Assembly (NCBI GenBank): GCA_963971285.1
Contig: OZ020257.1
Location: forward strand, 12,228,602 to 12,292,601
DNA from: Astropecten irregularis
Lineage: Eukaryota > Echinodermata > Asteroidea > Paxillosida > Astropectinidae
Direction: 5' to 3'
Length of the DNA: 64,000 bases
Shown here in pieces: positions 20,430 through 31,094 of this stretch. Made by a program: the position numbers and the translations under genes. The notes beneath the pieces are model-generated. The model made no database searches. It had not been told where the DNA came from and saw only the letters and a list, made by a program, of their open reading frames with translations. Each line of letters opens with the position of its first letter. The stretch's first letter is position 1.

Positions 20430-20613
20430 CTTTGATTTACTAGGAAGATATCGTCACATCACACCGCGTTGTATCAACTAAATAGCCCGTCTTCTTCTAC
20501 TACAAGGTGCTCGGAACTCAGCAGTCGGACTTCGAGCAGAGTCAAGCCATCCGAATACAAGCCTAGCTACTGACCAGCACATTACTGTCTTCAGGCAAAA
20601 GCGATTCTCACAG
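20430..20613 (+). other. noncoding first exon of THEM4-like copy A (predicted)
   Basis: Strongly conserved with about 30230-30413 in unit B up to a donor (CAG|GTACTA), after which the two copies diverge. That is the pattern of an exon followed by an intron. The matching acceptor is CTTACAG before 21049. The 5' end is not determined. Confidence 0.6.
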
Positions 20614-21097
20614 GTACTAGATGGTCTTCATCCTACTTTTACTTGTAAGAAGCCTTTTAACACTAGGTTTCTGAATTCATCAATTATGCTATAATTATAA
20701 TAGCTGTGTGCATGGAAAGAGCTATACCAAGAGTCCAGACTGTTGTTGATATGATCAGATGACCCCCCCAAAAATGTATTTCTCAATTTTGAAATCAATC
20801 GGGCAGAAAAATTCACAAGTCGCCATTAGAAGCCAATTGTAGAGGAACGTGTAATTTGAAAAATTGTTGCAAAATGCAAATTAGTATTATGAGCATTTGA
20901 ATGTCTTCTTTACCTCAAAGATGTCCATGCATTGTAAGAATATCGACCCCAATTGGTAACCAACCTCATAAAATAGCTGAAATATACAACTTATGTAATT
21001 TAACTTTCTTTCTGGAAACAAAAAACTAAGTAAAAAGTTGACTTACAGACTTGTATCATAACATTGGGTCACATTTTGGTGAATCAAGATTAGGAGG

Positions 21098-21369
21098 ATG
21101 TCATCGAAGGACGCTGCTTCTCCCAAGAACAACTGGCTTCCTGAGACGGAAGAGGTGTACCTGCGTCTCAAGGCCGAGGCAGACAAGGGCGGATGGGTGC
21201 GAGCCAGACATTCCAACGTGGACCCACCTCACCAATTCCCGGGATATGTTTACTCGCGGGTTGCGACGGACAACGGGCCAGTCATACACCAGGCTTTTTT
21301 CGTCCAGAAAGACGAGAGGAAACTTCACGGCGTCTGTCAGTTTGGGGCGGAAGCCCAGGGACCTAGAGG
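21098..21369 (+). CDS. THEM4: THEM4-like copy A exon 1
   Basis: Start at ATG 21098, preceded by an acceptor at 21047-21048. Encodes residues 1-90, including HGVCQFGAEAQGPRG before the GTGAGT donor (phase 2). Confidence 0.88.
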
Positions 21370-23502
21370 GTGAGTCTCACTCTCAAATCACTGCCTCCAG
21401 TCGTGGGACTGAAATCCCAAAAGGACAAAGATGAATTGAGAGAATGCGGGTGAAAGTTGTGACTGGTATACCGTTGTTTCTGTTCTTGAGCAGGGCAAGG
21501 AGATTTTAATTTAGGCAAAGGTTTCTAACTGTGAAAGAGACGGAAATGTCTACTGGAACATTTAAAATCCAGGAATGGTCAATATAAGACCTATTGAGGT
21601 GCTCTACAGGTTAATGTACAATGGGAGACTTTGTAGAATCGGTCTTCAAGTCAACAGCGCACAGAATTGTGAGCATGCGCGCGTTGTTTTACGCGTGCGC
21701 TGTTCGTGCCTCGACCTCCTGAATACCTACGTCGGTGGTGTTACTAATAGTCAATTATCGTTGTTCGTTTGGCAGTCAGAAGCCATGAAACCACGCACAT
21801 TGCCGGTTCGAATCCCGCTCCAGTTAATTTTTCTTTGTTCACCTTTCAATGACTTGAAAATTCAGTCAGTTTCCCTTGTGGTTATTTTATGATTATACCT
21901 GTTTTTATTTGTTCATTTGTTTGTTTGTTTGTAATTCTTTCAAAAGGTTTGCCCATGGGGGTGCCACTTTAACAGTGCATGACGCTATCACTGGAGTACT
22001 GGCAGGGAATGTGTTGACAAAGAGGGCAGGCACAGCTTCGCTGACGGTTAACTTCAAGAAGTAAGTCCATTCAATCATTCAGCCTCCCTATTGTGCATAA
22101 TATTCATCCTGTTCATAGGGCAAGAATTTGCTAAGAGTTTAGTAACATTAATATGAGTGGTAGGTCTTGTGCCAGATCTTTATCAGCAGCAGCAAATCAT
22201 AGGCCTACATGTGCATTAATTTATGGAAACAACTGCAGCCGTCCACTGGCTTGCGGCTTCCATTTGTTTGTGTGTTATTCACAGCCATAGCCAGGGATAT
22301 AGGACACAGCCTGGGGATTCAGACTGACACCCCATGCAACTACTGTACATGTCTGGTAGTACCTAGAAGCCAGACTAGCTGCTCTAATGGTAGAGCACGG
22401 TTGTAGTTAGTCTAGCTGCCTCTTGTTGAAATTCTGGTTCAGTCAAAGTCTTTCAGCTCTCTCCAGTGCATTTTGGCTCCTTATGCCTCAGTCACATTTC
22501 CTCTAAGGCTAGCGTAGTAGTGTACGGGGGCCGTTTGTACTCGAAATCGAGAAAAACATATGGGGGCCGCAGGCAATCTGCGGCGGCCTCAGGGTCGCCT
22601 TACGGCACATCCCTATTTTGTTGCAAGTTTTAGTGGTGGCCGTAGAATTATACTAGCGAGGAGTTATAACTCTTTTTATTTTTATGTTCACCGTAGCAAT
22701 TAGACTAGCTGTAGCCATACTGTTGAATGGTTCTTCGGCAGCCGTACGTCGAGCATACGATGCCCTTGCGTTTGCCGTGCAGCAGCAAACATTCCATGGG
22801 CGCCCCAGGGCAGCCATAAGGCAGCCCGCGGCCATAACCTACCCGTACGGTGGCCTTGCACTTTGCAGTATGTTGCGCACCCTGTGGGCAATGCAGGGCC
22901 CACCACGGCTCTTCTATGCCTATGCCCGACGCATGCTATCCATACGGCCCCCATGGGAGTCTGCGCCGTCTGTGGAGCTTTAAACTATACCATGTGTATC
23001 TCTCAAATCTGTGCTGGTTGTTTCCCAATGGCTGAGGCCATGTGGCAACCGTGCTACAGTATGTGACCATGGAAATATTGCGGCGACCCTATAATTGTCA
23101 CCGACCGTAGATATTTTAGAATCCACGCCGGCCGCGGCAAATGTGAGCAAAAAAAATGTGATTGAGGCATTATCAATACATATACCGGTAATCAGAATCA
23201 TGTTGTAAACTCTGTCGGAATATTTATAATTTAAAAAGAAATTTGGTCTAAATTAGACGGGCTGATGGGCCACCTCAGATAAATTCATGCAATTGTTCTT
23301 TGTCTTTGTTTTCTCTAGACCTACTCCATTGAGAACACCCATTCTGATGGAAGCCCATATCGACAAAATTGAAGGCAGAAAGATCTTCCTGACTTCACGT
23401 CTAAAAAGTCCGGACAGCACAATAATTTACTCAGATTCAGCTGCCCTGTACATTATATTTAACAAAAGCACACAAGTTTCGAAAGCAGACACCGTGACTT
23501 GA
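21098..23502 (+). CDS. THEM4: THEM4-like acyl-CoA thioesterase, copy A (189 aa)
   Basis: Hot-dog fold thioesterase of the THEM4/THEM5 group, which hydrolyses long- and medium-chain acyl-CoA. Coding exons are 21098-21369, 21947-22060 and 23319-23502, all GT-AG, with phases that join without a break. The N-terminal part (NNWLPETEEVYLRLKAEAD) resembles the THEM4 N-terminal helix. Exon 2 carries the signature AHGGATLTVHDA, with H94 and the predicted catalytic D103. Exon 3 carries HIDKIEGRK and ends TIIYSDSAALYI. Copy A and copy B share most residues, but the last about 18 residues differ because of small indels in the tail. No clear mitochondrial presequence is visible, unlike mammalian THEM4, so location is uncertain. 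The gene lies divergently to HACD3. A spliced 5' leader is predicted at 20430-20613. Confidence 0.88.
21594..21900 (+). repeat. MITE and tRNA-like repeat fragments in copy A intron 1
   Basis: CAATGGGAGACTTTGTAGAA to GCGTGTGCGCTGTT-like sequence resembles the inner element at 33808-33967. From about 21730 the right half of the tRNA-like foldback family follows (GGTTCGAATCCCGCTCCAG, B-box-like). Not present in copy B intron 1. Confidence 0.6.
21947..22060 (+). CDS. THEM4: THEM4-like copy A exon 2 (catalytic)
   Basis: A 114-nt exon, the same length in all three copies. Encodes GFAHGGATLTVHDAITGVLA and the strand ending SLTVNFKK. Confidence 0.92.
22484..23169. mobile_element. GC-rich Harbinger-like element, copy A only
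   Basis: 686 bp with termini TGCCTCAGTCACATTT and its near reverse complement, flanked by TTA (22481-22483 and 23170-23172). The interior is CpG-rich with repeated GGCCGTA/TACGGCC palindromic motifs. Open frames occur on both strands but look like composition artefacts. It accounts for the long intron 2 of copy A (1258 bp against 124 bp in copy B), so it inserted after the duplication or was lost from B. Confidence 0.78.
23319..23502 (+). CDS. THEM4: THEM4-like copy A exon 3
   Basis: Acceptor TCTCTAG. Encodes PTPLRTPILMEAHIDKIEGR through the TGA at 23500-23502. The tail KSTQVSKADTVT differs from copy B. Confidence 0.88.
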
Positions 23503-25060
23503 AAGCAGATTCATAGTTCGCTATGTAACTATGAAAAAAAAAACTATTTAAGGTATTATACATGATTGGTTAAGGTCACAGAACAGCACTCACACTTTGT
23601 CCAATCCAACGTGTACATAAAATAACAAACCTGCCAAAATTTGAGCTCAATCGGACATCTCAGTCAAAAGAAAATAGCAAAAACCCAACTTAATTTTTCT
23701 TATAAAACTTAAAGAATGGTTTTGATCTTGCCCCAAGATCAAAACTGTTTTCGGTGCTTCTTCAATCTGCTTCAAACTGGTCAAAGTTGGATTAAAGCCT
23801 AATTAAAGCCTATGCCTGGCCTACGTGTATGTTGTCAGTGGCTGGGCCCAAGTTCTGCCCAAGCAGTATTATTAAAAGTTGGTCTCCCTATGGGTACAGC
23901 TAGAGCTGGGCCCAAAACCCACCATCTTTGGTCCAAACTGTACGACTGGGTAATCTTGGCTTAAATCCTTTTGTCAATTTTTGTTTTTTGCTCAATGAAC
24001 AGATGTTCTGTGTTCCTGTACATTTCAATGGGTTTTAATTGATTTCCTCAGTTTTTTTTTGTATTATTTAAATTTTCCAACCATTTCTTTTGCTATTAAA
24101 GGAGACTTAAATCCTCTTCAGATTTACTTTTATAAGAAGATCCAGAACATTCAGGAAAAAAGATACATCTTTACTTAAAATTAATCGTTAAAATCCATTT
24201 GGGATTCTTACTGCCAAGTGTGTAAACTGAAATAATGCTTACATAAACTTAAATTTATTCATATAATTCAATATGTTAAATGTATGTTTGAATTAAAGGT
24301 AATATCATACTTTGGTTTTTATCAAAGAAATACAGATTCATTGGCAAAAATACCAAGGAAGATACAGTCACAGTCATCTGTGAAAATTTCAGTCCCATAG
24401 TACGGTGCCCACCTTTTGAGAAAACAGTGAAAAACAGCCATAGTATTTCTTAAGTCTTAGATATGTTTCTACCACCACCATCTTCATACCCTGTAAGTTA
24501 TAGGTAAATCTGTTAATATTTCTGTTTTGGTTTCGTACCAAAGTATGATACTGTACCTTTAATAACAGTTATCGTTCAAACTATTAAGCTCCATTTTCTA
24601 TCATTATTCAGTTTTGCTCAAAAATGATTGAATGTTGGGTCGGCTGTTAATGTTTTACAGATTTTATACCAAAAACTATAACACTGATTAATGTTGAGGG
24701 GTTTTGTAAGTTGCCATGCGACATTCAAAATAAGGATGTTCTTTTTGGTAACTACATGTAAAAACCCATGATGCGCCATTTAAAATGTCTCTGAAAAAAA
24801 AAAGCAAAGGGAAGAAATCCCTAGAATTATATAATAAAAAAGATTATATTTTTACCATTTACCATTTTATGTTATGTTTAGTTGTTTGTTTGTTTTGATG
24901 ACTTTCATCTGTGCATGAGGATTTGTATATACCTGTTTGATTTATGTGGGGGCGGCTTAGCCAATCGGGGGGGGGGGATTAAGCCTATACAGATCCATTC
25001 CATTCCCCACATAGGGGTACATTTGTTCTTGCCCCAAAAAGTTTGATTTTTCATTTTTTG
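23503..25060. other. 3' flank of copy A with two MITEs
   Basis: No gene seen. Contains a half element of the AGGTACAGTAC family (23545-23775, with GATCTTGCCCCAAGATC) and a TTAA MITE at 24293-24562. The stretch 24700-24960 is shared with unit B around 33290-33520. Confidence 0.6.
24293..24562. mobile_element. TTAA-flanked MITE
   Basis: Starts TTAAAGGTAATATCATACTT and ends with its inverted form CTGTACCTTTAA. Shorter than its relatives because the central GATC hairpin is missing. Confidence 0.75.
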
Positions 25061-25061
25061 C

Positions 25062-25363
25062 CATTGAAAAGTGAACACATATTGACTGGAGCGGGATTCC
25101 AACCAACGATCTCCAAAATATCGTACAGACGCTTTACCAACTGAGCTATATCCAGCTCTATGTTGGTGGTGTCCCTATAGCCAATTTTCTTTGTTGGTTT
25201 GGCAGTCGGAAGCCATCCACTCATAATCATGTACCGCTATATCCCAAGGATCGGCTCAGTTTGACTTTGAGTTGGTACTTGGTAGAGCGATATTATGGCA
25301 TTCCGGAGATCGGTTGTTCGAATCCCGCTCCAGTCAATTTGTCTTCGTTCAATTTTCAATGAC
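25062..25363. repeat. foldback repeat with tRNA-like arms
   Basis: The left arm (minus) and right arm (plus) each hold a tRNA-like module: an A-box-like GAGCTATATCCAGC / TTGGTAGAGCG and a B-box-like GGTTCGAATCCC variant (right: TTGTTCGAATCCCGCTCCAG). Outer ends are CATTGAAAAGTGAAC and its inverse. The same architecture occurs at 34321-34600, and halves at 21730-21900 and 44170-44400. Not a functional tRNA: there is no complete cloverleaf. Confidence 0.65.
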
Positions 25364-25600
25364 TGAAATATTCAGTCAGTTTCCCTTGTGGTTATTTGAG
25401 GATTTCCATTTTTTTAAATATAATAAACTGACAAGTACCTCAGGTATATACCTTAAATATGATATTTAGAGTGGCCCAGAAAATCCAGAAATATGTCAAA
25501 CCCATAGCTATAAATTGTTACCGAGATTGCACTTGTAAACACGTATCACCGTTCACCAAAGTTCGGTCCAATCATAGAGCTCTATGCTGAAATGTGTGAA

Positions 25601-26000
25601 TAAAAATGTCATCAGAATTCATCGCAAGACGTATAGGCGGATAGGGTACATCCTAAGCTACATTTTGGTGCCAATTGCAGCTCGATAGCATGCGTATTCG
25701 CGGAGTTATTATCAACTCTAGGTTATGTTTACTTCTTGAACTACCACCGTATTAACTTTGAATCATACAGTTGTACGTCTGCGGCCTCAACTTCGCACTG
25801 CATGTCATGCTATACTTTGAAATGTATGGATAAAAATGTCATCCGAATTCATCGCAAGACGTATAGGCGGATAGGGTACATCCTACTGAGCTACATTTTG
25901 GTGCCAATTGCAGCTCGATAGCATGCGTATTCGCGGAGTTATTATCAACTCTAGGTGATGTTTACTTCTTGAACTACCACCGTATTAACTTTGTATCATT
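25601..26000 (+). repeat. tandem repeat, about 230-bp period, nearly two copies
   Basis: TAAAAATGTCATC...CGCAAGACGTATAGGCGG starts at 25601 and again at 25831. The units share GTTATTATCAACTCTAGG with the three-copy array at 27331-28010, so they are one satellite-like family. Confidence 0.8.
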
Positions 26001-27169
26001 CTGCACTGCCATGCCACGCGGACACGCAAAATTGACCAATCAACATCCTCCGTCACGATCCTGACAGATCTCAAAACAGATTTGATTGGCGATGTGTACA
26101 CATTACTCTACTTCATAAATATTCATGACCTAGAACTGAAAACCAATCTATCTCGTGCCAGTGGATATAATTGCTGAGTAGGCCACGGAGGTATAGGTAT
26201 GGACAGCAATAAACGTCAAGAAATGAAATAAATTAATGCATGAACATCGCTGGTAGCATGTCAACAATAATTGTCAACTTTTCAAAGACTTGATATATTT
26301 ATCCCCTTCATACGTACTTAACCATATTAGTTTCATATTACACCCTTTAGAGTCAAATGTAATAGTACACAGCCCATCGACTGTGATCGGAGTAAGATCG
26401 CCATTCGATTGTCGGCTAAACGCACAGTACGGTGAAGCTTAAAATATGAAAGAAAAATGTTCTATTTTCATTTCAGTAAATTACTGAAAATGAAGCAATG
26501 CCTTTATTAGCATATTTATTTATTTATTTCATAACCAAGACCAACAGCAATACAAATCGCCAATTACAGGATGGTTATTAACATAATAAACAAACAAGCA
26601 CAAAAACACAAACAAACACTCGGACAGCCAACAGAAAAACAAGTACATTTACAGATAAATAAATCCATATAATGTATATCTATAAAAGAGTATTTTACAA
26701 CAATGTGCTTAGACAGACAAGAATTGTGTGTATCATAAAGGATTTGTGTCGCATAAAGGATTTGTGTAGCGTATATCCATTGTTAGTAGTATTTACCATG
26801 ATAATTCTTATCCTACACAATTTGGGTGTCACCACTCGACAAGCTTGCTTTTGATGATGCCCACCGCTTAATCTTCTTTGTTTATTCCAATACCGTTGTC
26901 AAAATGTTTCTGTTCTAACGGACTAGCCGGAAATAAATATGAATGAATGAATGTATGAATGAAGGATCATTGTTTGGGATGATGATCAGTTTGCAGCAGT
27001 TTATTACTTATATTGCGTAACTAGATGAATACCTGTAATACGAAATCTTACAATGTAGCCCCATTCTGTGGTGACGCGGCGTCTGAAAAAATAATATATT
27101 TTTATCTATAAGCATCTATAAGCCGAGTTAAAAAAAAAAAAAAAAAAAAATCGGGACACATCTGACATT
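26001..27169. other. spacer between duplication units
   Basis: No gene seen. Low-complexity AT-rich sequence; (GAAT)n at about 26935-26965 looks like a LINE-tail or microsatellite. Confidence 0.5.
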
Positions 27170-27250
27170 AGGGTTGGTTGACTCAGTTGGTAGATCACTG
27201 CTACAGTATTGCGGTGGTCGCAGGTTCGAATCCCGCTCCAGTCATAGAGT
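27170..27250 (+). repeat. tRNA-like SINE head
   Basis: GACTCAGTTGGTAGATCACT (A-box-like) followed by GCAGGTTCGAATCCCGCTCC (B box). The acceptor arms do not pair, so it is a tRNA-derived repeat, not a gene. Confidence 0.6.
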
Positions 27251-27330
27251 CCATGTGAGAGGGCCGATACATCAGAGTCGCTGGGTGTACGGGTATATTC
27301 AGATGGTTGCCAGATTGTTAGTTCCAAGAG

Positions 27331-28010
27331 TAACTCTAGCGTAGAAAATGTTTCTCAAACTGATCTCGTGCAATATTTCATAACGCCAGCTATAAAGTTG
27401 GCTATTTTTTCCTATCCGGAAAGACATGCTATTATACTTGAAGTTCGTCCATAAAAATAGTATTTGAAATACAGCAAATGTGGTATCATACTGTTGGGAA
27501 TATGACTACATTCGTAAAGGTTTTAGCTCGAAAGCCTCAGTGTTGAGGGAATTATTGCCAACTCTAGCGCAAAAAAAATGTTTCTCAAACCGTTTTTGTG
27601 AATTATTTTTAATGCCAGCCCGGCTGCTTTTCCTATAGAAAGACATTCTATAGGCCTACTTGCAAGTTCGTTCTGTTGTTTTTCAAATGCGGCAAATCTG
27701 CTATCATCCTGTAGGGAACTTCTGTAGCCAAATGTTCGTAAAGGTTTCAGCTCGAACGCGTCGTTTGAGGGAGTTTATTGTCAACTCTAGAGGAATGTTT
27801 CTCAAACTGTTCTCTTGCATTATTTTATCACGCCAGCCCGGCTACTTTCCCTATCGAAAGACATTGTATACTTGAAGTTTCGGCCATAAAATTGTCTTTT
27901 AAAAGCGGCACATCTGGTATCATCCAGGAGGGAACTACTACGGCTCCATTTCCGTAAAGGTCTCAGCTCGAAAGCCTCAGTATTGATGAGGGACTTGCCA
28001 ACTGTAGCTT
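27331..28010 (+). repeat. tandem repeat, about 225-bp period, three copies
   Basis: The CAACTCTAG-like boundary recurs at about 27331, 27559, 27782 and 28000. Shared internal blocks are AATGTTTCTCAAAC, GAAAGACAT and GTAAAGG...CAGCTCGAA. Copies are diverged. Confidence 0.78.
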
Positions 28011-28277
28011 AAAAATATGGTATCATCCTATTGGACGTAAGTAAATAAATAAAAAAATAAAAAATAGGCCTAAATATTATGCTTTATAATAGCCAAACAA
28101 ACAAATTTTTAAAACAAAGAACCCACTTTAATGTGGGATCATAAAAACAAAATGTAAGAAAACAATATTTGCAAAATGTGCTAATTTCGGATACTCCATT
28201 ACAGTGAGACACTTGAGCTGGGCTTGCCCACCAAGAGTGTCCCAGTTTCATTTCATTTCATTCATAACATTTAAAAT

Positions 28278-28318
28278 GGGTCCAGAACACGATGGGGTGC
28301 AATTCTATCTCCAGGCAT
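28278..28318 (-). pseudogene. relic of HACD3 exon 1
   Basis: The plus strand CCAGAACACGATGGGGTGCA matches HACD3 exon 1 (19429-19450 region). On the minus strand an ATG is still present at 28318, but a net 4-bp length change before the CACCCCATCGTGTTCTGG block breaks the frame, and the donor side is lost. Further HACD3 exons are absent. The flanking promoter-side sequence also matches 19560-19770. Confidence 0.78.
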
Positions 28319-28760
28319 TTTGGGGGCTGGAATGTGGAGGGAAATACTCGGTGCTTGAAAAGACATAGCCAGTAGCCTCAATCCACAAGTGCATGGCTTG
28401 CTCCTAGCCTCCTAGCATAGCACGCTGTTCAAAATCCCCTTGAGGGCGCACTTCCACAGGCACATTATTGAATGTCACATGCACAGTACGCAGTACATAC
28501 ACTGAACGGTACGTATTTAGTGTTATATAATAACTGACAATGTGACATGACTGATTAGCCATGTTTGCCGTGTGGTACATTGCCCAGTAACATTCAATGT
28601 ACACGTGTCATCGAATCATGGGTTTGTAATGTTCCACTTTAATAGATCAGCGCGGAGTGACGAAATTCCAACTCGCCGACCTTGGAAGTTGGAACCGATG
28701 AAAACAAAGCATTAAGTTGTACAGGTTTTAAGACAAAAAGCTGCCAGAATCGTTTAATCG

Positions 28761-28974
28761 GCATTAGTGTAGTTTACGCCACCCATATTATTTTCAGTAT
28801 TTATTTGGGTAAGAAACTGTTTTGTTTTCACTGAAATATTGCCGAAATAAGTTCATTTTAGGGTTTTCAGGACCCATGAATAAATTTGCTTTATGTAACG
28901 AATCTCATTTTGGAACAGAAGAAGGTAAATAAATACTGAAAATAATATGGGTGGCTTAAACTACACTAACCCCG
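28761..28974. mobile_element. MITE with TTAGTGTAGTTTACGCCACC ends, copy 1
   Basis: Left arm GCATTAGTGTAGTTTACGCC; right arm GGTGGCTTAAACTACACTAA, an inverted copy. About 214 bp. Copy 2 follows after 29 bp. Confidence 0.82.
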
Positions 28975-29002
28975 TTTAATCCTTATTACAGGGTATGCCT
29001 AA

Positions 29003-29218
29003 CGGCATTAGTGTAGTTTACGCCACCCATATTATTTTCAGTATTTATTTGGGTAAGAAACTGTTTTGTTTTCACTGAAATATTGCCGAAATAAGTTCAT
29101 TTTAGGGTTTTCAGGACCCATGAATACATTTGCTTTAAGTAACAAATCTCATTTTGGAACAGAAGAAGGTAAATAAATACTGAAAATAATATGGGTGGCG
29201 TAAACTACACTAACCCCG
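29003..29218. mobile_element. same MITE, copy 2
   Basis: Almost identical to 28761-28974 (few substitutions), in direct orientation. A truncated third copy is at 29824-29938. Confidence 0.82.
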
Positions 29219-29823
29219 GCCTTACGTTACTTAAAAGAAGGAGGAAAGAATTCCACTGACGGCCATCACTTGTGCACAAACCTATGGGACCAACAGAGGG
29301 CGTTTTGATAAAAATGGCTACCGCTGCATTCGAAGTGTATAATTGTAGGTCAAAAAAACCTGAAAATCTCACTTTTTAGATAAGGTACACCAGTTTTTTA
29401 CTCCTGAGATTGAAGTTCATCATGACTTGCATCAAATAAGTTAACTATTGGAGGAAATAACCCTGTTTCCGTCATGGCCGTCAGTGGAATTCTTTCCCAA
29501 AAGGATTCGAAAAACAATTCTCTACGACTACGGGCGGTTTGTGCGTGATTTGTCCGTAGTTTGTGCCGGTTTGCGCCAGCTACACGTTAGTTTTCATCGG
29601 TTGTCAAGTTACGAGAATAAAAGTACCCGGATGCCCACGCTGATCTATAACAGCTAATTTCACTTAGCTCCATGCTTTCTCAGTTTCAGCTAGTAGTAGT
29701 AGGCCTACTGTAGTATTTCGGTACGGTTGCCAGATACTATTAGTATCCTCGATGTACCGGTTTTCAAGGGTGTAACTTGGCATTTATTCCAAGCAAGACA
29801 AAAAGTTACATGCAGAAGTAAAC

Positions 29824-29938
29824 TGGCATTAGTGTCTTTTACGCCACCCATATTATTTTCAGTATTTATTTGGGTAATAAACTGGGGTTTTTTTTTCACC
29901 GAAATATTGCCAAAATATGTTCATTTTATAAAAAAAAA
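29824..29938. mobile_element. same MITE, truncated copy 3
   Basis: Keeps the left arm (TACGCCACCCATATTATTTT) and stops in a poly-A run; the right arm is absent. Confidence 0.7.
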
Positions 29939-30229
29939 ATGCATCATAGGCTTAGCCAACAATACCCGATAGGGTAAGCTAAACAATGCAATTTTTGTTG
30001 TTGTATTGGAAGTAGCTATTTGCGTTTTTGGTATAGGTTTTGGTGTTATTCTGTTAATCGCTGCTGATCTGGTTCTCCCCCAATCAGGTAAACCCAACCT
30101 AACCCTTCAATAGTAAAACATAAACTAGGCCTAAGCATGCTTAGTAACTGGTTAGCATGGTTAGGTCCTAAAGCTTCTTCCGTATTTTGTTTCATTACTT
30201 TTCCCACACTTTATCCTCAACTTTGATTT

Positions 30230-30413
30230 ACTAGGAAGATATCATCACTTCACACCGCGTTGTATCAACCAAATAGCCCGTCTTCTTCTAAAACAAGGTG
30301 CTCGGAACTCAGCAGTTGGACTTCAAGCAGGGTCAAGCCGTTCGAATACAAGCCTAGCCTCTGACCAACAGAACCAGCACATTACCGTTTACAGGCAAAA
30401 ACAATTACAACAG
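30230..30413 (+). other. noncoding first exon of THEM4-like copy B (predicted)
   Basis: Matches 20430-20613, with the donor CAACAG|GTACTA. The partner acceptor is CTTCTAG before 30760, inside the end of a MITE. Confidence 0.58.
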
Positions 30414-30459
30414 GTACTATATTTACTACGAAGTGCAGATTTTCACAAATCCAAACAGA

Positions 30460-30755
30460 ATGTTCACAGATTGACATCTTTCAGGATATGAAGATGACGC
30501 TGGTAGAAACATACCGTTAAAATATTTCTGTCAGAAATGGTGAATTTGTCAAAAAATTTGTCAAACATAGACCCTTCATCAGAACAATTCTTTATGTTTT
30601 ATACAAAAAAAATGAGTTGGGTTTTCACTATTTTCTTGCGACTCAGACGTCAGATTGAACTGAAATTTTCACAGGTTTATTATTTCATGCACTTATTGGA
30701 TCAGACAAAGAGTGAGTGCTGTTCTGTGACCTTTACCAATTGTGTATTATACCTT
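30460..30755. mobile_element. MITE of the AGGTACAGTAC family in the copy B leader intron
   Basis: Shares ATTTTCACAGGTTTATTATT and GTGAGTGCTGTTCTGTGACC with 3128-3478. Its right end (TGTATTATACCTT) abuts the predicted acceptor at 30758-30759. The left end is incomplete. Confidence 0.65.
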
Positions 30756-30807
30756 CTAGACTTGTATCATAACAGTGGGTTACATTTTGTGAATCAAGAT
30801 AAGGAAG

Positions 30808-31094
30808 ATGTCATCGGTGGTCATGTCATCGGAGGTCGGTGCTTCTTCCATGAACAACTGGCTTCCTGAGACGGAAGAGGTGTACCTGCGTCTCAAGGCC
30901 CAGGCAGACGAGGGCGGATGGATGCAAGTCAGACATTCGGACGTGGACCCACCTCACCAATTCCCTGGATATGTTTACTCGCGGGTTGCGACGGACAACG
31001 GGCCAGTCATACACCAGGCTTTTTTCGTCCAGAAAGAGGAGAGGAAACTTCACGGCGTCTGTCAGTTTGGGGCAGAAGCCCAGGGACCTAGAGG
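30808..31094 (+). CDS. THEM4: THEM4-like copy B exon 1
   Basis: Two in-frame ATGs (30808 and 30823). The first gives the longer N-terminus; the second aligns better with copy A. Donor GTGAGT. Confidence 0.85.

Larger units (their letters stand above)
19469..20430. promoter_or_regulatory. divergent HACD3 / THEM4-like A intergenic region
   Basis: Less than 1 kb separates the HACD3 start codon (minus) from the first exon of the THEM4-like gene (plus), so both promoters must lie here. A long inverted repeat (19888-19941) is in the middle and a MITE (20085-20360) at the THEM side. No clear TATA box was found. Confidence 0.55.
18240..25585. repeat. segmental duplication, unit A
   Basis: Runs from HACD3 intron 1 through HACD3 exon 1, the intergenic region and THEM4-like copy A to the tRNA-like foldback repeat. 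The same order of recognisable blocks occurs at 28080-34765. Shared blocks include CACGATGGGGTGCA, CTTGAGGGCGCACTT, TCATCGAATCATGGGTTTGT, the noncoding first exon, all THEM coding exons, and TACCTGTTTGATTTATG downstream. Boundaries are approximate. Confidence 0.8.

Noticed and set aside
22684..22983. Overlapping open frames on both strands of about 85-100 codons
   Set aside because: They sit inside the GC-rich Harbinger-like element, where stop codons are rare by composition; the sequence resembles no protein.
24950..24990. G-run near a tRNA-like repeat as a possible regulatory G-quadruplex
   Set aside because: A simple homopolymer of 10 G with no further G-tracts in suitable spacing.
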